A stretch of DNA of 64,000 nucleotides from Metabacillus sp. B2-18 (GTDB taxonomy: Bacteria > Bacillota > Bacilli > Bacillales > Bacillaceae). The stretch lies in assembly GCF_021117275.1 (NCBI RefSeq), contig NZ_CP088245.1, positions 2,579,501-2,643,500 of the forward strand. The letters are read 5' to 3'. The position numbers and the translations under genes were made by a program. Positions 1 through 9,176 of the stretch are shown piece by piece. Each line of letters begins with the position of its first letter. Positions within the stretch are counted from its first letter, which is position 1. Under the pieces are notes generated by a model. It searched no databases. It saw only the letters and a program-made list of their open reading frames with translations, and had not been told where the DNA came from.

Positions 1-143
1 AAATCGCTATAAATCCACTCAAAATGCTCAATTCCTTTAGGCTTTTTTCTAGAAGTTATTTTAACTTCATTTTTAGAACCTTTTAGTTGATTAAGCAAAG
101 CAGAACCGAGATGACCTGTTGAACCAGTAACAAGTATCCTCAA
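1..143 (-). CDS. NAD(P)-binding Rossmann (SDR/NmrA-like) protein, N-terminal part only
   Basis: The gene runs off the left edge of the window, so only its first 47 codons are visible. They begin with a TTG start at 143, directly after an in-frame TAG, and a GGAG ribosome binding site lies 8 bases upstream. The product starts RILVTGSTGHLGSALLNQL, which is the beta1-loop-alpha1 dinucleotide-binding motif GxxGxxG of atypical short-chain dehydrogenases (NAD-dependent epimerase or NmrA type). Substrate and full length cannot be judged from this fragment. Confidence 0.75.
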   Translation of the reverse strand, partial: MRILVTGSTGHLGSALLNQLKGSKNEVKITSRKKPKGIEHFEWIYSD

Positions 144-188
144 CTACAACACTCCTACTCTCATAGTGTTTCACTCATATAAGTATAG

Positions 189-659
189 TTATTCCCTCTC
201 TCTTGCTCGTTGTGTATCTCTAATATTTTTTTGTACTGTAATCGCAGCAAACAAAGAAAGTGCAAAGGCCATAGCATAAAAACCCTTTTCACTAAGTGTA
301 ATACTACTTGCATTGTATAGTCCAATAGCAATTAACGATATTGCAATAACCAATGCTAACCAACTAATACCATAATAAATATTTGTAACAGGTATTCCTT
401 CATCTTTATCTCTTACTGCCTTTTGCAAGGATATAGCAGCATATAATCCAAATACTAAAATGGCAAAATAATAACCTTTTTCGTTCAATTGCATGGTTGC
501 ATTGAATAGGCCAATTAAATAGGCGGTTACTCCAATTAATAACGCTGACCAAGATGCCCCTTTGAAGGCAGCTGTTGGCTCTCCCTCCACTCTTTTCATT
601 TCAATTTTAAGTTCTTCCTGTTCATTTTTTTCTAACGAGCCTTCATTATTGTTTGACAA
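189..659 (-). CDS. yiaA: YiaA/YiaB-family two-helix membrane protein
   Basis: The 156-residue product has a charged N-terminal tail of about 30 residues followed by two similar halves. Each half has two hydrophobic helices (roughly 36-55 and 62-80, then 96-115 and 122-140). Both halves end in the same pattern, [14 protein letters not shown] and [13 protein letters not shown], which shows an internal duplication. This is the YiaAB two-helix domain known from small inner-membrane proteins of unknown function. The gene stands alone, with the partial Rossmann gene just downstream on the same strand. The family call is good; the role is unknown. Confidence 0.8.
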   Translation of the reverse strand: MSNNNEGSLEKNEQEELKIEMKRVEGEPTAAFKGASWSALLIGVTAYLIGLFNATMQLNEKGYYFAILVFGLYAAISLQKAVRDKDEGIPVTNIYYGISWLALVIAISLIAIGLYNASSITLSEKGFYAMAFALSLFAAITVQKNIRDTQRARERE

Positions 660-1144
660 TGTAATCCCTCCCTTATACGATTATAAAAACCAAAACACTC
701 TTAAATAAATATATTTTAAAGTTATATATTCTGAACCTAAATTGACATAAGAATTTGTAAACAATCCATATCATAGTCGTATCCAGCGACAAATAACCTT
801 TCGAAAATCCCCCTCATTAAATCACTCTTTTTTACATACAAAGACCATTATTATGTTAAAAAATGTTTAAGCTTATTTTTTATAAGTTCTAAATATAAAG
901 CAGCTAACCATCAAACTGACTTCAACATATTAATTATCGAAATTATAAAATATCACAAAAAACACACCACTATCTTTATCGGTGTGTTTATTTTATATAA
1001 AAAATCTAGAATATTCTGATATATTTATTTCGTTTTCAAATGAAGTATTATACATATTTCTTTATTTGTGACTACTTGCAATGACGATGTTTTTATTAGT
1101 TAATGAGCCTCGATGTGTAAAGACAAAAGATAAAAAATCGTTTT
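660..1144. other. Intergenic region, no gene seen
   Basis: This A+T-rich stretch of 485 bases has no convincing coding frame on either strand. It holds the terminator at 958-990 and presumably the promoter of the YiaA-like gene. No riboswitch or repeat was recognised. Confidence 0.6.
958..990 (-). terminator. Intrinsic terminator
   Basis: An inverted repeat AAACACACC / GGTGTGTTT encloses a 12-base loop. Read on the minus strand it is followed by a run of T. It lies about 155 bases after the stop of the membrane protein gene at 1145 and is the likely end of that transcript. Confidence 0.7.
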
Positions 1145-1633
1145 TCATTTCCTCTTACCTTTAAACTTTAAAAGAATATAATATATAATAAGCCCAACTG
1201 ATAGACCTGGAACTAAAAAAAGAATGGGGAGAATCACGGGCCCAAATAGCACTCCCATTATTTTTAGTTTTGTGGAATAAATTAAACCAATTGTTACAAA
1301 AAAAGCACCAAATACAAAGGGTAGATACGAATATGAATTAGTTTCTCCTTCCGCTTCTCTATACGCATCCCACATGGCAAACATATATAAACAAGGATAG
1401 AACATAAGCCATTGAAAATTTGTAACATCAATGGCTTTCTGTATTTCTCCTGTAAATGAATAGATAAATGCTAAGTTAAAGTTAGCGAATACATTCACAA
1501 GAAATTCTAAAAGAATAAATATACTTCCCTTATAATATCTTCTATTTAAGAACTGACCAAACCCTGGTAATGCAATACTCCATAATAAAGCCTCATGTTT
1601 TTTAGGTTTCTTATAATTGCTCACCATTATCAC
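1145..1633 (-). CDS. Small multi-pass membrane protein
   Basis: The 162-residue product opens with a basic stretch (NYKKPKKHEALLWS) and then LPGFGQFLNRRYYKGS. That motif resembles the first segment of TM2/DUF5683-like small membrane proteins. About four further hydrophobic segments follow. The GTG start at 1633 directly abuts the TGA of the upstream DUF3231 gene (TGAGTG), with an alternative ATG at 1627; no strong ribosome binding site is seen, so translation is probably coupled. Function is unknown. The tight junction suggests the two products act together. Confidence 0.75.
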   Translation of the reverse strand: MIMVSNYKKPKKHEALLWSIALPGFGQFLNRRYYKGSIFILLEFLVNVFANFNLAFIYSFTGEIQKAIDVTNFQWLMFYPCLYMFAMWDAYREAEGETNSYSYLPFVFGAFFVTIGLIYSTKLKIMGVLFGPVILPILFLVPGLSVGLIIYYILLKFKGKRK

Positions 1634-2641
1634 TCAATTCATCTTTTGTTTCCGATCCTCCATTTGAGGTGGCTCTTCCATCCAACCATTTTTGATCATG
1701 ATTTTTGCACCATTGTGAGCATATTCAAAAATATCTTTTATAAATATTGCATTTTTTGCAGACAAATCATTTCGTAAGCTAAAAGCAGTTCCAAGAGAAT
1801 TGCTTCCCATGGAAAAACTACAAAATAGACTTGTGCAATACATCATGAGCTTATCCGAAAATGGTGCTACTGTTGAACGGGTAGCATTCCCACCTGGACT
1901 TTGAGGAATTGGAAGGTTTGTTTGAATAAAGACTTCGCTCAATTCTTTTATAATACCTTTAGCAAGTTCTGCCCCTTCATTAAAAAATTGCCTAACCTCT
2001 CGATCATCTGCACATTGTGCAAATCCTAAAATCAATTGTAAGCCTGTAAGATTTGATTCAATAGCTTTATGTATGTGAGAAATTTCTACTGTATTCAATG
2101 GTCTTTTTTTGCTCAATGGATTAAGAGCTATTCCACCTAAATATTTATTATCTTTTACAAATTCAACTGATTTTGGCATCGAAACATATGGTGATCTAAC
2201 TAGTAACCCCTTTTCAAGCAAATATTGTGTGCAGATTCTGAAATACTTTTGGGTAAGAGCGGTGAGGCCTTCAAACAAGAAATTTATATCTTCTCTAAAC
2301 GTCATTGTTAAATTTAATGAATGTAATCCCATGCTTATCTCTTTTAAAAGCCGCACCAACATAATGTCAAAACCATTATCATAGAGCTTTGGGACATCTT
2401 TATTTACATCCTGTGCTGTATAGCCAACGGGTATAACTGCCCCTTCCTCTTCATATATCTTAACTATTTTTCCAACATATATCTCAAGGTCTTCATGCAA
2501 ATTAGTCATAATATCCTTGGCTTTGTCGTCATCTGCTTTTTCTATAAAATATTCTAACATTCGCAGAATCATTGTCTTTTCCTGATATGTAAGCCATAAC
2601 GTTCCTAATTCCGATGATGTAATAGCTGCTTTATCTGGCAT
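1634..2641 (-). CDS. DUF3231 family protein
   Basis: The 335-residue soluble, largely helical protein has no signal peptide or membrane segment. It consists of two related halves of about 165 residues. Both start with a 'LG.LW..YQ/NP.S..RPL' type region and continue with a helical bundle containing 'L...F..C.DxEVRxFF' and Met/Ser-rich segments (KLMMYCTSLFCSFSMGSNS). This tandem arrangement is typical of DUF3231 proteins, which are common in spore-forming Bacilli and have no settled function. It is the first gene of a two-gene operon with the membrane protein immediately downstream. Confidence 0.8.
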   Translation of the reverse strand: MPDKAAITSSELGTLWLTYQEKTMILRMLEYFIEKADDDKAKDIMTNLHEDLEIYVGKIVKIYEEEGAVIPVGYTAQDVNKDVPKLYDNGFDIMLVRLLKEISMGLHSLNLTMTFREDINFLFEGLTALTQKYFRICTQYLLEKGLLVRSPYVSMPKSVEFVKDNKYLGGIALNPLSKKRPLNTVEISHIHKAIESNLTGLQLILGFAQCADDREVRQFFNEGAELAKGIIKELSEVFIQTNLPIPQSPGGNATRSTVAPFSDKLMMYCTSLFCSFSMGSNSLGTAFSLRNDLSAKNAIFIKDIFEYAHNGAKIMIKNGWMEEPPQMEDRKQKMN

Positions 2642-2758
2642 ACAACTTCCCTCCCTATATGATTCATTTTAGGTTGCCTAAATTATGGTAATTTCATTCC
2701 AATTTCTTTGTGATTGCTTAATAATTTAATGTTTAAATCATCTACACCTTTAAATAAA

Positions 2759-2790
2759 AAGAGCGCCTATTCTTGTTTAAGAACGACGCT
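2759..2790. repeat. Imperfect palindrome of a dispersed 'AGCGCC...GGCGCT' type
   Basis: GAGCGCCTATTCTTG is followed by TTTAAGAACGACGCT, forming a hairpin of about 14 base pairs with mismatches. Related palindromes occur at 20300-20333 and 59855-59885. It lies in the gap behind DUF3231 and could act as a weak terminator. Confidence 0.4.
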
Positions 2791-2897
2791 ACGTACGTTA
2801 TATTATAATATTTACCTTTATTTAAAAATGAATGATGAAACAAAATTATGTTAGAATAGGAAATATTTCACTCCTGGCACATCGATTGTCATTCCTA

Positions 2898-3038
2898 TTA
2901 GTTATCAAATGTACTCCAAAACTCTTTAACTCGAATCCTTATTCGTTCTATTTTATGCTCTTCATTTAAGTTAGCTTGCCCATTTAAGAAACCAGATTCT
3001 GTTTTTTCAATCTTAAGATAGGCTAGCAACGCTTTAAT
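2898..3038 (-). CDS. Short unassigned reading frame or C-terminal gene remnant
   Basis: This 46-codon frame begins right after an in-frame TGA and after the terminator at 3043-3080. It ends in TAA. Its composition is protein-like (charged residues such as NEEHKIERIRIRVKEFW). There is no ATG and no ribosome binding site; the first ordinary start would be a TTG four codons in. I do not recognise it. It may be the tail of a lost gene or a very small gene. Confidence 0.3.
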   Translation of the reverse strand: MKALLAYLKIEKTESGFLNGQANLNEEHKIERIRIRVKEFWSTFDN

Positions 3039-3042
3039 TCAT

Positions 3043-3080
3043 AAAAAAAAGTGCTTCAAAGATCTGTACCTTTGAAACAC
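3043..3080 (-). terminator. Intrinsic terminator of the CBO0543-like gene
   Basis: The stem GTGTTTCAAAG / CTTTGAAGCAC (one mismatch) is followed on the minus strand by eight T. It starts 15 bases after the stop codon of the gene at 3095-3547. Confidence 0.85.
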
Positions 3081-3094
3081 CTTCTCAACTACAA

Positions 3095-3547
3095 TCATTC
3101 TATATTACAAATCCACTTATAATAGTTTAGCAAAATGAGGATAAGAATTGGGACTACAATCAGATCATACCATATGTGCCACCAACCTAAATGGAAAAAT
3201 CCCCAAGGTTCAGGGAGTAAGCTAACTGATTCGTAAACAATAATCCCTAATGTGCAAGCAATAATATAAATAGACTGCTTATAGTGATTAGTGTTGAATG
3301 GGTAAAAGCTCAATAGCATTACATTGACTGGTGGGATTAAAACAGTATGAGCAAGTAGTCCTAACCAATCAACTCCTTTATTAAAATACCAATAGCCATT
3401 CAACTTAAACTCAATTATTAAGTCAAATAATAACTGAAATGAAATAGTAAAAGTCCATATACTTACAACTCGGCTTTTAACTGGAATTTTGTTAAGTTTT
3501 AATGCAATTAAATTAAAGATGATAATTGAAAGAAATAGTAATATCAT
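3095..3547 (-). CDS. CBO0543-like membrane protein
   Basis: The 150-residue product is almost entirely hydrophobic, with about five predicted membrane segments separated by short loops. It has the aromatic loop 'GYWYFNKGVDW', a central 'YPF', and the pattern 'GWWHIWYDLIVVP' before the last helix. These features match the small CBO0543-family membrane proteins of Bacillus and Clostridium. It pairs best with the copy at 32249-32695: both share the 'GxxxxGVDxxG' loop, 'FFPF/FYPF', 'YES/YEY' and 'Y/W..L...P' positions. Function is unknown. Confidence 0.7.
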   Translation of the reverse strand: MILLFLSIIIFNLIALKLNKIPVKSRVVSIWTFTISFQLLFDLIIEFKLNGYWYFNKGVDWLGLLAHTVLIPPVNVMLLSFYPFNTNHYKQSIYIIACTLGIIVYESVSLLPEPWGFFHLGWWHIWYDLIVVPILILILLNYYKWICNIE

Positions 3548-3846
3548 AAATAATTCCTTTTTACTTTCATTATGTCCTATGCTATATGGATAATTCGTGA
3601 TTTACCTACATATTTAAATACAAAAACCTAGTTAATCAAGGAACACATAGTATGCTTAAAACTGAAAATAATACCTGTGAGGCGGTCTTATTTCGTTCTA
3701 ACTAACACAAAATACTTGTAGAACTTTTATGCAATTTCCTATTAGAGCTTGAAGTTAGTCTCCTATTCCAACATTTAAATGACAAGTACGTGTAAGTCTG
3801 TTGTTGAGAACATGAAGGATCTCTAACTGTATAAGGAGATGAAATA
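3548..3846. other. Intergenic region, no gene seen
   Basis: No reading frame with a ribosome binding site is visible. The region lies between divergently oriented genes and should contain promoters for both, but none could be assigned with confidence. Confidence 0.5.
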
Positions 3847-4071
3847 ATGAAAGATGTTGCCAACACTGTTCATATAGGTGAATTAATAGCTGTCTCTAAA
3901 GTTTTCCATCTTAATCCTTTCAAAATGGTCACATTACTAGAAAAAGATTTAATGGAAGTATTTGAAAATAAGGAAGATTTTTTGGATAAATACGGAAATA
4001 AGAAATCTTATGACGAATTAGAAGATTGGTGTGAGTTAAATAATGGAAAAATTTTTACGAAGCCAAAATAG
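3847..4071 (+). CDS. Small protein of unknown function
   Basis: A strong ribosome binding site (AAGGAGATG) lies at the right distance before ATG 3847. The 74-residue acidic product has no membrane segment. It contains short helices (PFKMVTLLEKDLMEVFENKEDF) and a C-terminal part rich in Asp, Glu and Trp. I do not recognise a family. The good start signal and the hairpin shortly downstream support a real gene. Confidence 0.6.
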   Translation: MKDVANTVHIGELIAVSKVFHLNPFKMVTLLEKDLMEVFENKEDFLDKYGNKKSYDELEDWCELNNGKIFTKPK

Positions 4072-4141
4072 AAAGGAAATAGAAAACTTTCCAATAGTGG
4101 TTAATTTTAAATTAATCTGATTATTACCAATTAGAAGACAA

Positions 4142-4176
4142 AGAGACGCTGCGTCACTTTGAACGTAGCGTCTCTT
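4142..4176. terminator. Intrinsic terminator hairpin between convergent genes
   Basis: A stem of AGAGACGCT / AGCGTCTCT plus CGT/ACG forms a stable hairpin. It sits 10 bases beyond the metE stop on one side and about 70 bases beyond the small gene on the other. The T-runs are poor on both strands, so efficiency is uncertain. Confidence 0.6.
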
Positions 4177-4185
4177 GCTGAAATA

Positions 4186-6480
4186 TTAATGTAGGATAGA
4201 TCCCGTTACTTCACGTATTTGTTTTGCAGCCTTAACCATATTTTTTAATGCGGCAACTGTTTCAGACTCTTGACGAGTTTTCAACCCACAATCCGGATTA
4301 ATCCAAAATTGTTCAATTGATATAACCTGTAAGCTTTCTTCTAAAATCCCCATAATTTCGGATACTACAGGTACACGTGGACTGTGAATATCATAAACTC
4401 CTAGCCCAATCCCCAATTCATAAGCATTCTTTTTAAGTGAGGAGATTAGTTCACCATGACTTCTTGATGTTTCTAATGAAATCACATCAGCATCTAATTC
4501 ACGGATTGGATCAATAAAATCATTAAATTCGCAATAACACATATGTGTATGAATTTGTGTCTCAATTTTCACACTTGATGTCGCTAATTTAAATGCCTTA
4601 ACTGCCCAATTTACATATTCGGACCAATTTTCTTGACGGAGTGGTAACCCTTCACGAAGTGCTGGTTCATCCACTTGAATGATCGCGATACCTGCCTCTT
4701 CTAGCGCTCTAATCTCTTGACGTAAAGCTATAGCAATTTGATTTGCAACGACTTCTCTAGGAATATCATTTCTAACGAATGACCAATTCAAGATCGTTAC
4801 CGGTCCTGTTAACATCCCTTTTACATACTTATTTGTTAACTTTTGGGCATCTATTACTTCTTTTACCGTCATTGGATTTGTCCATTCTACATCTCCATAT
4901 ATAATAGGAGGTTTCACACATCTAGAACCGTATGAGACAACCCAAGCATTTGTTGTGAAAGCAAACCCTGATAGTTTTTCTCCAAAAAACTCTACCATAT
5001 CGGTACGCTCAAATTCCCCATGTACGAATACATCAAGCCCAATGTCTTCCTGAATCTCCACCCAACGCGCGGTTTCTTTTTTAATAAATGCTGCATATTC
5101 GTTATCAGTCATTTGATTTTTACGCCAGGCAGCGCGTGTTTTTTTCACTTCTGCCGACTGAGGAAAACTACCAATTGTTGTTGTTGGGAAATCAGGTAAT
5201 TGCAGCACCTGTTTTTGAATCGTTCTGCGCTCTTCATAAGGAAGGGCTCTTGAAAAATCTGTTTCCGTTATCGATTGTAACGAAGCATGAATGTTTTTGT
5301 TATGTCTTGCTGAATGTGTTGAAAGTGCTTCAATTGCTAACATACTTTTAGAAACGACTTTTTCCTCTAACCAATGTTGGCTGCTAATATAGGTACTAAC
5401 ATGAACGATCTCTTTAATTTTTTCATCTGCAAATGCTAGAGCGTTTAATAGAACTGGATCTAACTGTTTCTCACTAATAGTTGTAACAGGTACATGTTGT
5501 AAGCTACAAGATGATTCTATCCATACAGACTGAGCACCACTTAATGATAGAACACTTTGTATATCAGACACGACTTCTGCTAAATTGGCAGACCAAATAT
5601 CCCGGCCATTTATACAGCCTATCCCAATAAATTTTTCACTTGGAAAACCGTATTTACGTATAGAATCCATGTTTTCTTTTTTACCATGAACAAAATCTAA
5701 CCCAATTCCCGCTACTGGTAATTGCGATAATCTTTCATAAGAAGTTAAAGCTTCAAAATAGGTTTGCAGCATAATTTTAGCTGCTGGAACACTCTCAGAC
5801 AATTGCTTATACATTTCCTCAACAAGTCGAACCTCATCTTCTGGCAAAGATTTAGTTAATGAAGGCTCCTCTAGCTGTATCCATTCAGCACCAGCATCCA
5901 CTAATTGTTGAATAACATCTGCATAAAGTGGTAGCAATTGAAAAATGAAGGTAGCACGTGATTTTTGATCATAGCCTTTTGTTAAATCTATAAACGTATA
6001 GGGACCAATTAATGTTGGTTTGGTGATAATATTAAGTTCGTTTTTTGCTTCTAAAAAATAGTCTACTATTTTATTATGAGTTAGCTTTAATCTAGTTCCT
6101 TCATACTCTGGGACAATGTAGTGGTAGTTGGTATTAAACCATTTAGTCATTTCACATGCTACAACATTTTTTGCACCACGTGCCATAGCATAATAACGGG
6201 TAAATTCCGTTTCATTTACCAATGATTGATATCGTTCAGGAACAAGACCGAACATAAACGCTAAATCTAACATGCGATCATATAAGGTAAAATCACCAAC
6301 AGTTATGTAGTCAATCCCTAACTCATGTTGACGTTGAATATTTTTTAATCGCTGTTCTTTTAGATCTTTCTGAAACTGTTCCTCTGAAAGATTGCCTTTC
6401 CAAAATTTTTCTACAGTTCTTTTCCATTGACGGTTCTCACCAATATAGGGATAACCAATGACAGTACTAATTACTTCCAT
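4186..6480 (-). CDS. metE: Cobalamin-independent methionine synthase
   Basis: MetE transfers the methyl group of 5-methyltetrahydropteroyl-tri-L-glutamate to homocysteine, the last step of methionine synthesis without vitamin B12. The 764-residue length is normal for the family. The zinc-binding residues are present with the standard spacing: His646 and Cys648 (THMCYC), Glu670 (SLETSRS) and Cys731 (NPDCGLKTR). The N-terminal half carries the usual duplicated barrel. ATG 6480 follows AGGAGG at 9 bases. The leader holds a cobalamin riboswitch and a terminator, so the enzyme should be made only when B12, and hence the MetH route, is lacking. No SAM (S-box) element is seen in this leader. Confidence 0.97.
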   Translation of the reverse strand: MEVISTVIGYPYIGENRQWKRTVEKFWKGNLSEEQFQKDLKEQRLKNIQRQHELGIDYITVGDFTLYDRMLDLAFMFGLVPERYQSLVNETEFTRYYAMARGAKNVVACEMTKWFNTNYHYIVPEYEGTRLKLTHNKIVDYFLEAKNELNIITKPTLIGPYTFIDLTKGYDQKSRATFIFQLLPLYADVIQQLVDAGAEWIQLEEPSLTKSLPEDEVRLVEEMYKQLSESVPAAKIMLQTYFEALTSYERLSQLPVAGIGLDFVHGKKENMDSIRKYGFPSEKFIGIGCINGRDIWSANLAEVVSDIQSVLSLSGAQSVWIESSCSLQHVPVTTISEKQLDPVLLNALAFADEKIKEIVHVSTYISSQHWLEEKVVSKSMLAIEALSTHSARHNKNIHASLQSITETDFSRALPYEERRTIQKQVLQLPDFPTTTIGSFPQSAEVKKTRAAWRKNQMTDNEYAAFIKKETARWVEIQEDIGLDVFVHGEFERTDMVEFFGEKLSGFAFTTNAWVVSYGSRCVKPPIIYGDVEWTNPMTVKEVIDAQKLTNKYVKGMLTGPVTILNWSFVRNDIPREVVANQIAIALRQEIRALEEAGIAIIQVDEPALREGLPLRQENWSEYVNWAVKAFKLATSSVKIETQIHTHMCYCEFNDFIDPIRELDADVISLETSRSHGELISSLKKNAYELGIGLGVYDIHSPRVPVVSEIMGILEESLQVISIEQFWINPDCGLKTRQESETVAALKNMVKAAKQIREVTGSILH

Positions 6481-6514
6481 CTCGATAAGCCTCCTTTTTT
6501 TACATAACCCAAAT

Positions 6515-6547
6515 AAAAAAGCTATTTCTGAATTCAGAAATAGCTTT
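6515..6547 (-). terminator. Leader terminator controlled by the cobalamin riboswitch
   Basis: On the metE strand the stem AAGCTATTTCTG / CAGAAATAGCTT is followed by a T-run. It lies between the riboswitch and the metE ribosome binding site. It is the expected 'off' structure of an attenuation switch. Confidence 0.88.
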
Positions 6548-6629
6548 GGACTTATCTATGCATATTTAATAAGCGTAAAAAATTTACTTTTTACGTTCTT
6601 TTCGCACAGAGCACCACCTATTTCCACGT

Positions 6630-6815
6630 AGGTATTTGGTGTGTACTAGAATTAGGCAGGTCTCCTGACTTTTCATCAACGCTCATCAATGCCTTCCCAT
6701 TATTACAGTGGCCAATTTTGACTTGCTCCGAGTTTACAGTTGCGGGACAGTGTTGGATTCTCACCAAGCTTCCCTTTTAAGCTTATTCTCATAAGCACCT
6801 ATTCATACACGTTAT
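6630..6815 (-). promoter_or_regulatory. Cobalamin riboswitch upstream of metE
   Basis: On the minus strand the leader contains the landmarks of the B12 aptamer in order: AGGTGC near the 5' end, AAGGGAAGCTTGGTGAGA, the B12-box-like core TGTCCCGCAACTGTAA, GCCACTG, GGGAAGGC, and the 3' GTCAGGAGACCTGCC. A further hairpin at about 6612-6641 (CACCAAATACCTA / TAGGTGGTG) could be the regulatory hairpin that pairs with the aptamer loop. Adenosylcobalamin binding is expected to favour the terminator at 6515-6547 and repress metE. The exact ends are estimates. Confidence 0.93.
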
Positions 6816-6827
6816 GTAATTAAGTTT

Positions 6828-6856
6828 ATTATAACCTTATTATCAAGAGATTTAAA
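6828..6856 (-). promoter_or_regulatory. Promoter of the metE leader
   Basis: On the minus strand TTTAAA (6851-6856) and a perfect TATAAT (6828-6833) are separated by 17 bases, just upstream of the riboswitch. This is a good SigA-type promoter. Confidence 0.7.
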
Positions 6857-6929
6857 TATTCAAAATATAAATATTTATTTTATTTTTCTAAAAAACTGAT
6901 ATTTTCCTTTTTCAGGATACTTTCTTCCT

Positions 6930-6980
6930 ATGAATAAGACCTCTATTGCATACAATATGCAAATAGAGGCCTTATTCATA
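6930..6980. repeat. Long hairpin between metE leader and VOC gene
   Basis: Two arms of about 23 bases (TATGAATAAGACCTCTATT... and its near-perfect complement, one mismatch and one bulge) flank a loop of about five bases. The hairpin begins 18 bases after the VOC stop and probably ends that transcript, although no T-run follows on the minus strand. Confidence 0.65.
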
Positions 6981-6998
6981 GTTAGTTATATATGTACG

Positions 6999-7424
6999 TT
7001 AATTTTGTCCTTTAGTATAGATCTGAAAGTTTACACCAAATTTATCTGTGACACTTCCGTAAGCTGGACTAAAGAAGGTTTCTTGCAATGGCATTGTTAC
7101 AACACCATCGTTGCTTAATTCTTCAAACATCTCTCTAGAATTCTGTGGATTATCAGTTGAGATACAAATCGTCACTTGATTTCCACTTTGATGAGGTTGA
7201 CCTGGAAATGTGTCTGAAAGCATAACTTCAGTTTCGCCAACCTGCATTGTTGCGTGTGAAATTCGTTTTTTAGCTTCTTCTGGTAGAGGAAACTCTGGAT
7301 TTTCGGGCATTTCATCAAAAGATTGAGAAAAAAGTAGCTGTGCATTCAAAGCCTTTTGATAAAACTCAATAGCTTCAGCTGCATTTCCATTCATCACTAA
7401 ATACGGAATTAACCTAACTGACAT
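6999..7424 (-). CDS. VOC superfamily (PhnB-like) protein
   Basis: This is a glyoxalase/bleomycin-resistance-fold protein of the PhnB subgroup. It shows the paired beta-alpha-beta modules: 'PYLVMNGNAAEAIEFYQKAL' at the start and 'FFSPAYGSVTDKFGVNFQIYT' at the end. The start is placed at ATG 7424 (MSVRLIPYL) because AAGGGAG lies 8 bases before it; the upstream ATG at 7445 has no such signal. The product is then 141 residues, normal for the family. Substrate is unknown. It is a single gene. Confidence 0.85.
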   Translation of the reverse strand: MSVRLIPYLVMNGNAAEAIEFYQKALNAQLLFSQSFDEMPENPEFPLPEEAKKRISHATMQVGETEVMLSDTFPGQPHQSGNQVTICISTDNPQNSREMFEELSNDGVVTMPLQETFFSPAYGSVTDKFGVNFQIYTKGQN

Positions 7425-7568
7425 AAAAATCGCTCCCTTATTCATTATTTTCTTTCATAATTTCAATTTCTAAAATAATTATATCGAAACGAACAAGTGT
7501 TCGCAACTCTTTTTTAGATCTTTTGGTGATAATTACTATAAAAGAAATCAGCTTGGATTATTACAATA

Positions 7569-8887
7569 TTATTGCTTTTCATACTCACCACGTTTACTCG
7601 TCTTCACTTTCTTCTCTTCTTCCTTCTGTATATCAGCTATTTTTTTAATCGTTGTTCCTGGATAATAATGATCGATGATCTCTCTGTAAGTGTATCCCTT
7701 ATCGCCCATTATACTTGCGCCCCATTGACTCATTCCAACACCATGACCAAAACCTCTACCTCTTATAACATAGTAACGATCGTGTTCTTCGAATGTATCA
7801 ATTAGGTAGCTTTTAAAGGAAGATCCTCCAATAAGAGGTCTTATTTTATCTATGTCGGTATCGTTGAGCTCAACAACTTCATACAGAATGGTTCCTTCTA
7901 TTAATTGTCTTAAGAATTCTATTTTGATTGACCCTTTTTTTGCACGATTTGATTCATTTTGTTCTGGTGATATATCTAGCTGTGATATGGATAAGATTTT
8001 TATATCCCCATCATATCCTTGTTTTTTTAACCTTTGTTTCATAGGTTCTGTTATTGAAGCCTCTTTTTCTTTTAACTTGTCCCACCAACCTAACCTAGAA
8101 GCGTCTATCTTTTCTAAAAAAAGCTGTTCCTTCTGTAAAGTGAGTGTCCATGGCTGAATAGGATCGTAAGGGTCTTTCTTTACCGGAAAGTATGCTTTTG
8201 CTGTTTCCCCCCAAACATTCTTATTGTTTTCAGTTACTCCCCCGTTACTTGCCGAATAATAAGCATTGATGGGCTTATTTTCAAATGTAATGATTTTTCA
8301 CCTTTTGTTTCATCAACCGCTTTTGAAGCTTGTTCAAACCATTCATATCCACCATAAACTTGAAATTGAATGGTATCATCCATTTCCTTGTCCATATGTG
8401 TCATCGTGTAGGTCCTAGCAGCAAGTGCTTGTGCCTTTAAGGTTTCTAGTTTCCACGAAGGATATACTTCAAAAGGAACAACACCTTTTAAATAATCCTC
8501 AATAGGGATTTGATTGACAGGTCTGATGTATTTACCATCCTCTATGATAAATTCCATTGCGCCAAGGTACTTTTTGTCATTCACAGTGATCACATGCTCT
8601 TCATCATATACATCTGGTATTAAGACTAAGGAATCATTAAACATCGTTTTGTCGTTTTGATTCGTAAGTAAAATCGAACCTTTTTTGACGGTTAAAATGT
8701 GTTCAACTCCCTCACTTATCACTTCAATTCCATTTATTGTTGTAAATCTACCTTTAACCTGTATGGTGAGCTCCTCTTTATCTCCTATGTAATTTTTTAA
8801 CTTTACCTTTAATATTTCACTCGCATTGACATTTACATGATTTGAAAATATAGATACAAATAGTAACAGTAAGATTAAACGTTTCAT
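7569..8887 (-). pseudogene. SpoIID/LytB-domain protein, frameshifted
   Basis: SpoIID-type enzymes cleave peptidoglycan glycan strands, for example during engulfment. The N-terminal part has a signal peptide (MKRLILLLLFVSIF...) and the core 'PIEDYLKGVVPFEVYPSW..ETLKAQALAARTY'. The C-terminal part has the hallmark 'GRGFGHGVGMSQWGA'. The frame changes at a five-base T-run (8294-8298). Beyond it the next frame is open and continues the family sequence (INAYYSASNGG, NVWGETAKAYFPV), so one lost base explains the break. Restored length is about 439 residues, longer than typical SpoIID (about 340). A sequencing error in a homopolymer is possible. Confidence 0.82.
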
Positions 8888-9090
8888 AGGTTTTAGTATT
8901 CTTAAATTTAGCTATTCGTATTCTTTTTATCATTTCGTAGTGGAATATATATAACCTACATTTAATACCCTCTTTATTTAGTAAGTTCTTTTTATAACTA
9001 GAGAAGGTCGATCAATTTATAGTAAGTTAAATGTATTGTATGTGAAAAATAAAATAAATAATATGACTTATTGAGCAAAGCCTTTTAAAT

Positions 9091-9126
9091 AAAAAACGCA
9101 AATGTTATTACACATTCGCGTTTTTT
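9091..9126. terminator. Bidirectional intrinsic terminator
   Basis: AAAAAACGC-AAATGT and ACATTC-GCGTTTTTT form a stem with A-runs and T-runs on the two sides. It lies 50 bases after the end of the rfbG remnant on the minus strand and so ends the glycan operon. Confidence 0.8.
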
Positions 9127-9176
9127 AAATATAGAGGTTACATTGGGATTAATAATTTAAAAAGTTAAAAAACAAC

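Noticed and set aside
6481..6960. SAM (S-box) or T-box element upstream of metE
   Set aside because: No S-box core (GATGAAGCC-type or GGTGGAGGGA) and no T-box sequence (GGGTGGNACCGCG) was found on the metE strand; the cobalamin aptamer fully explains the leader.
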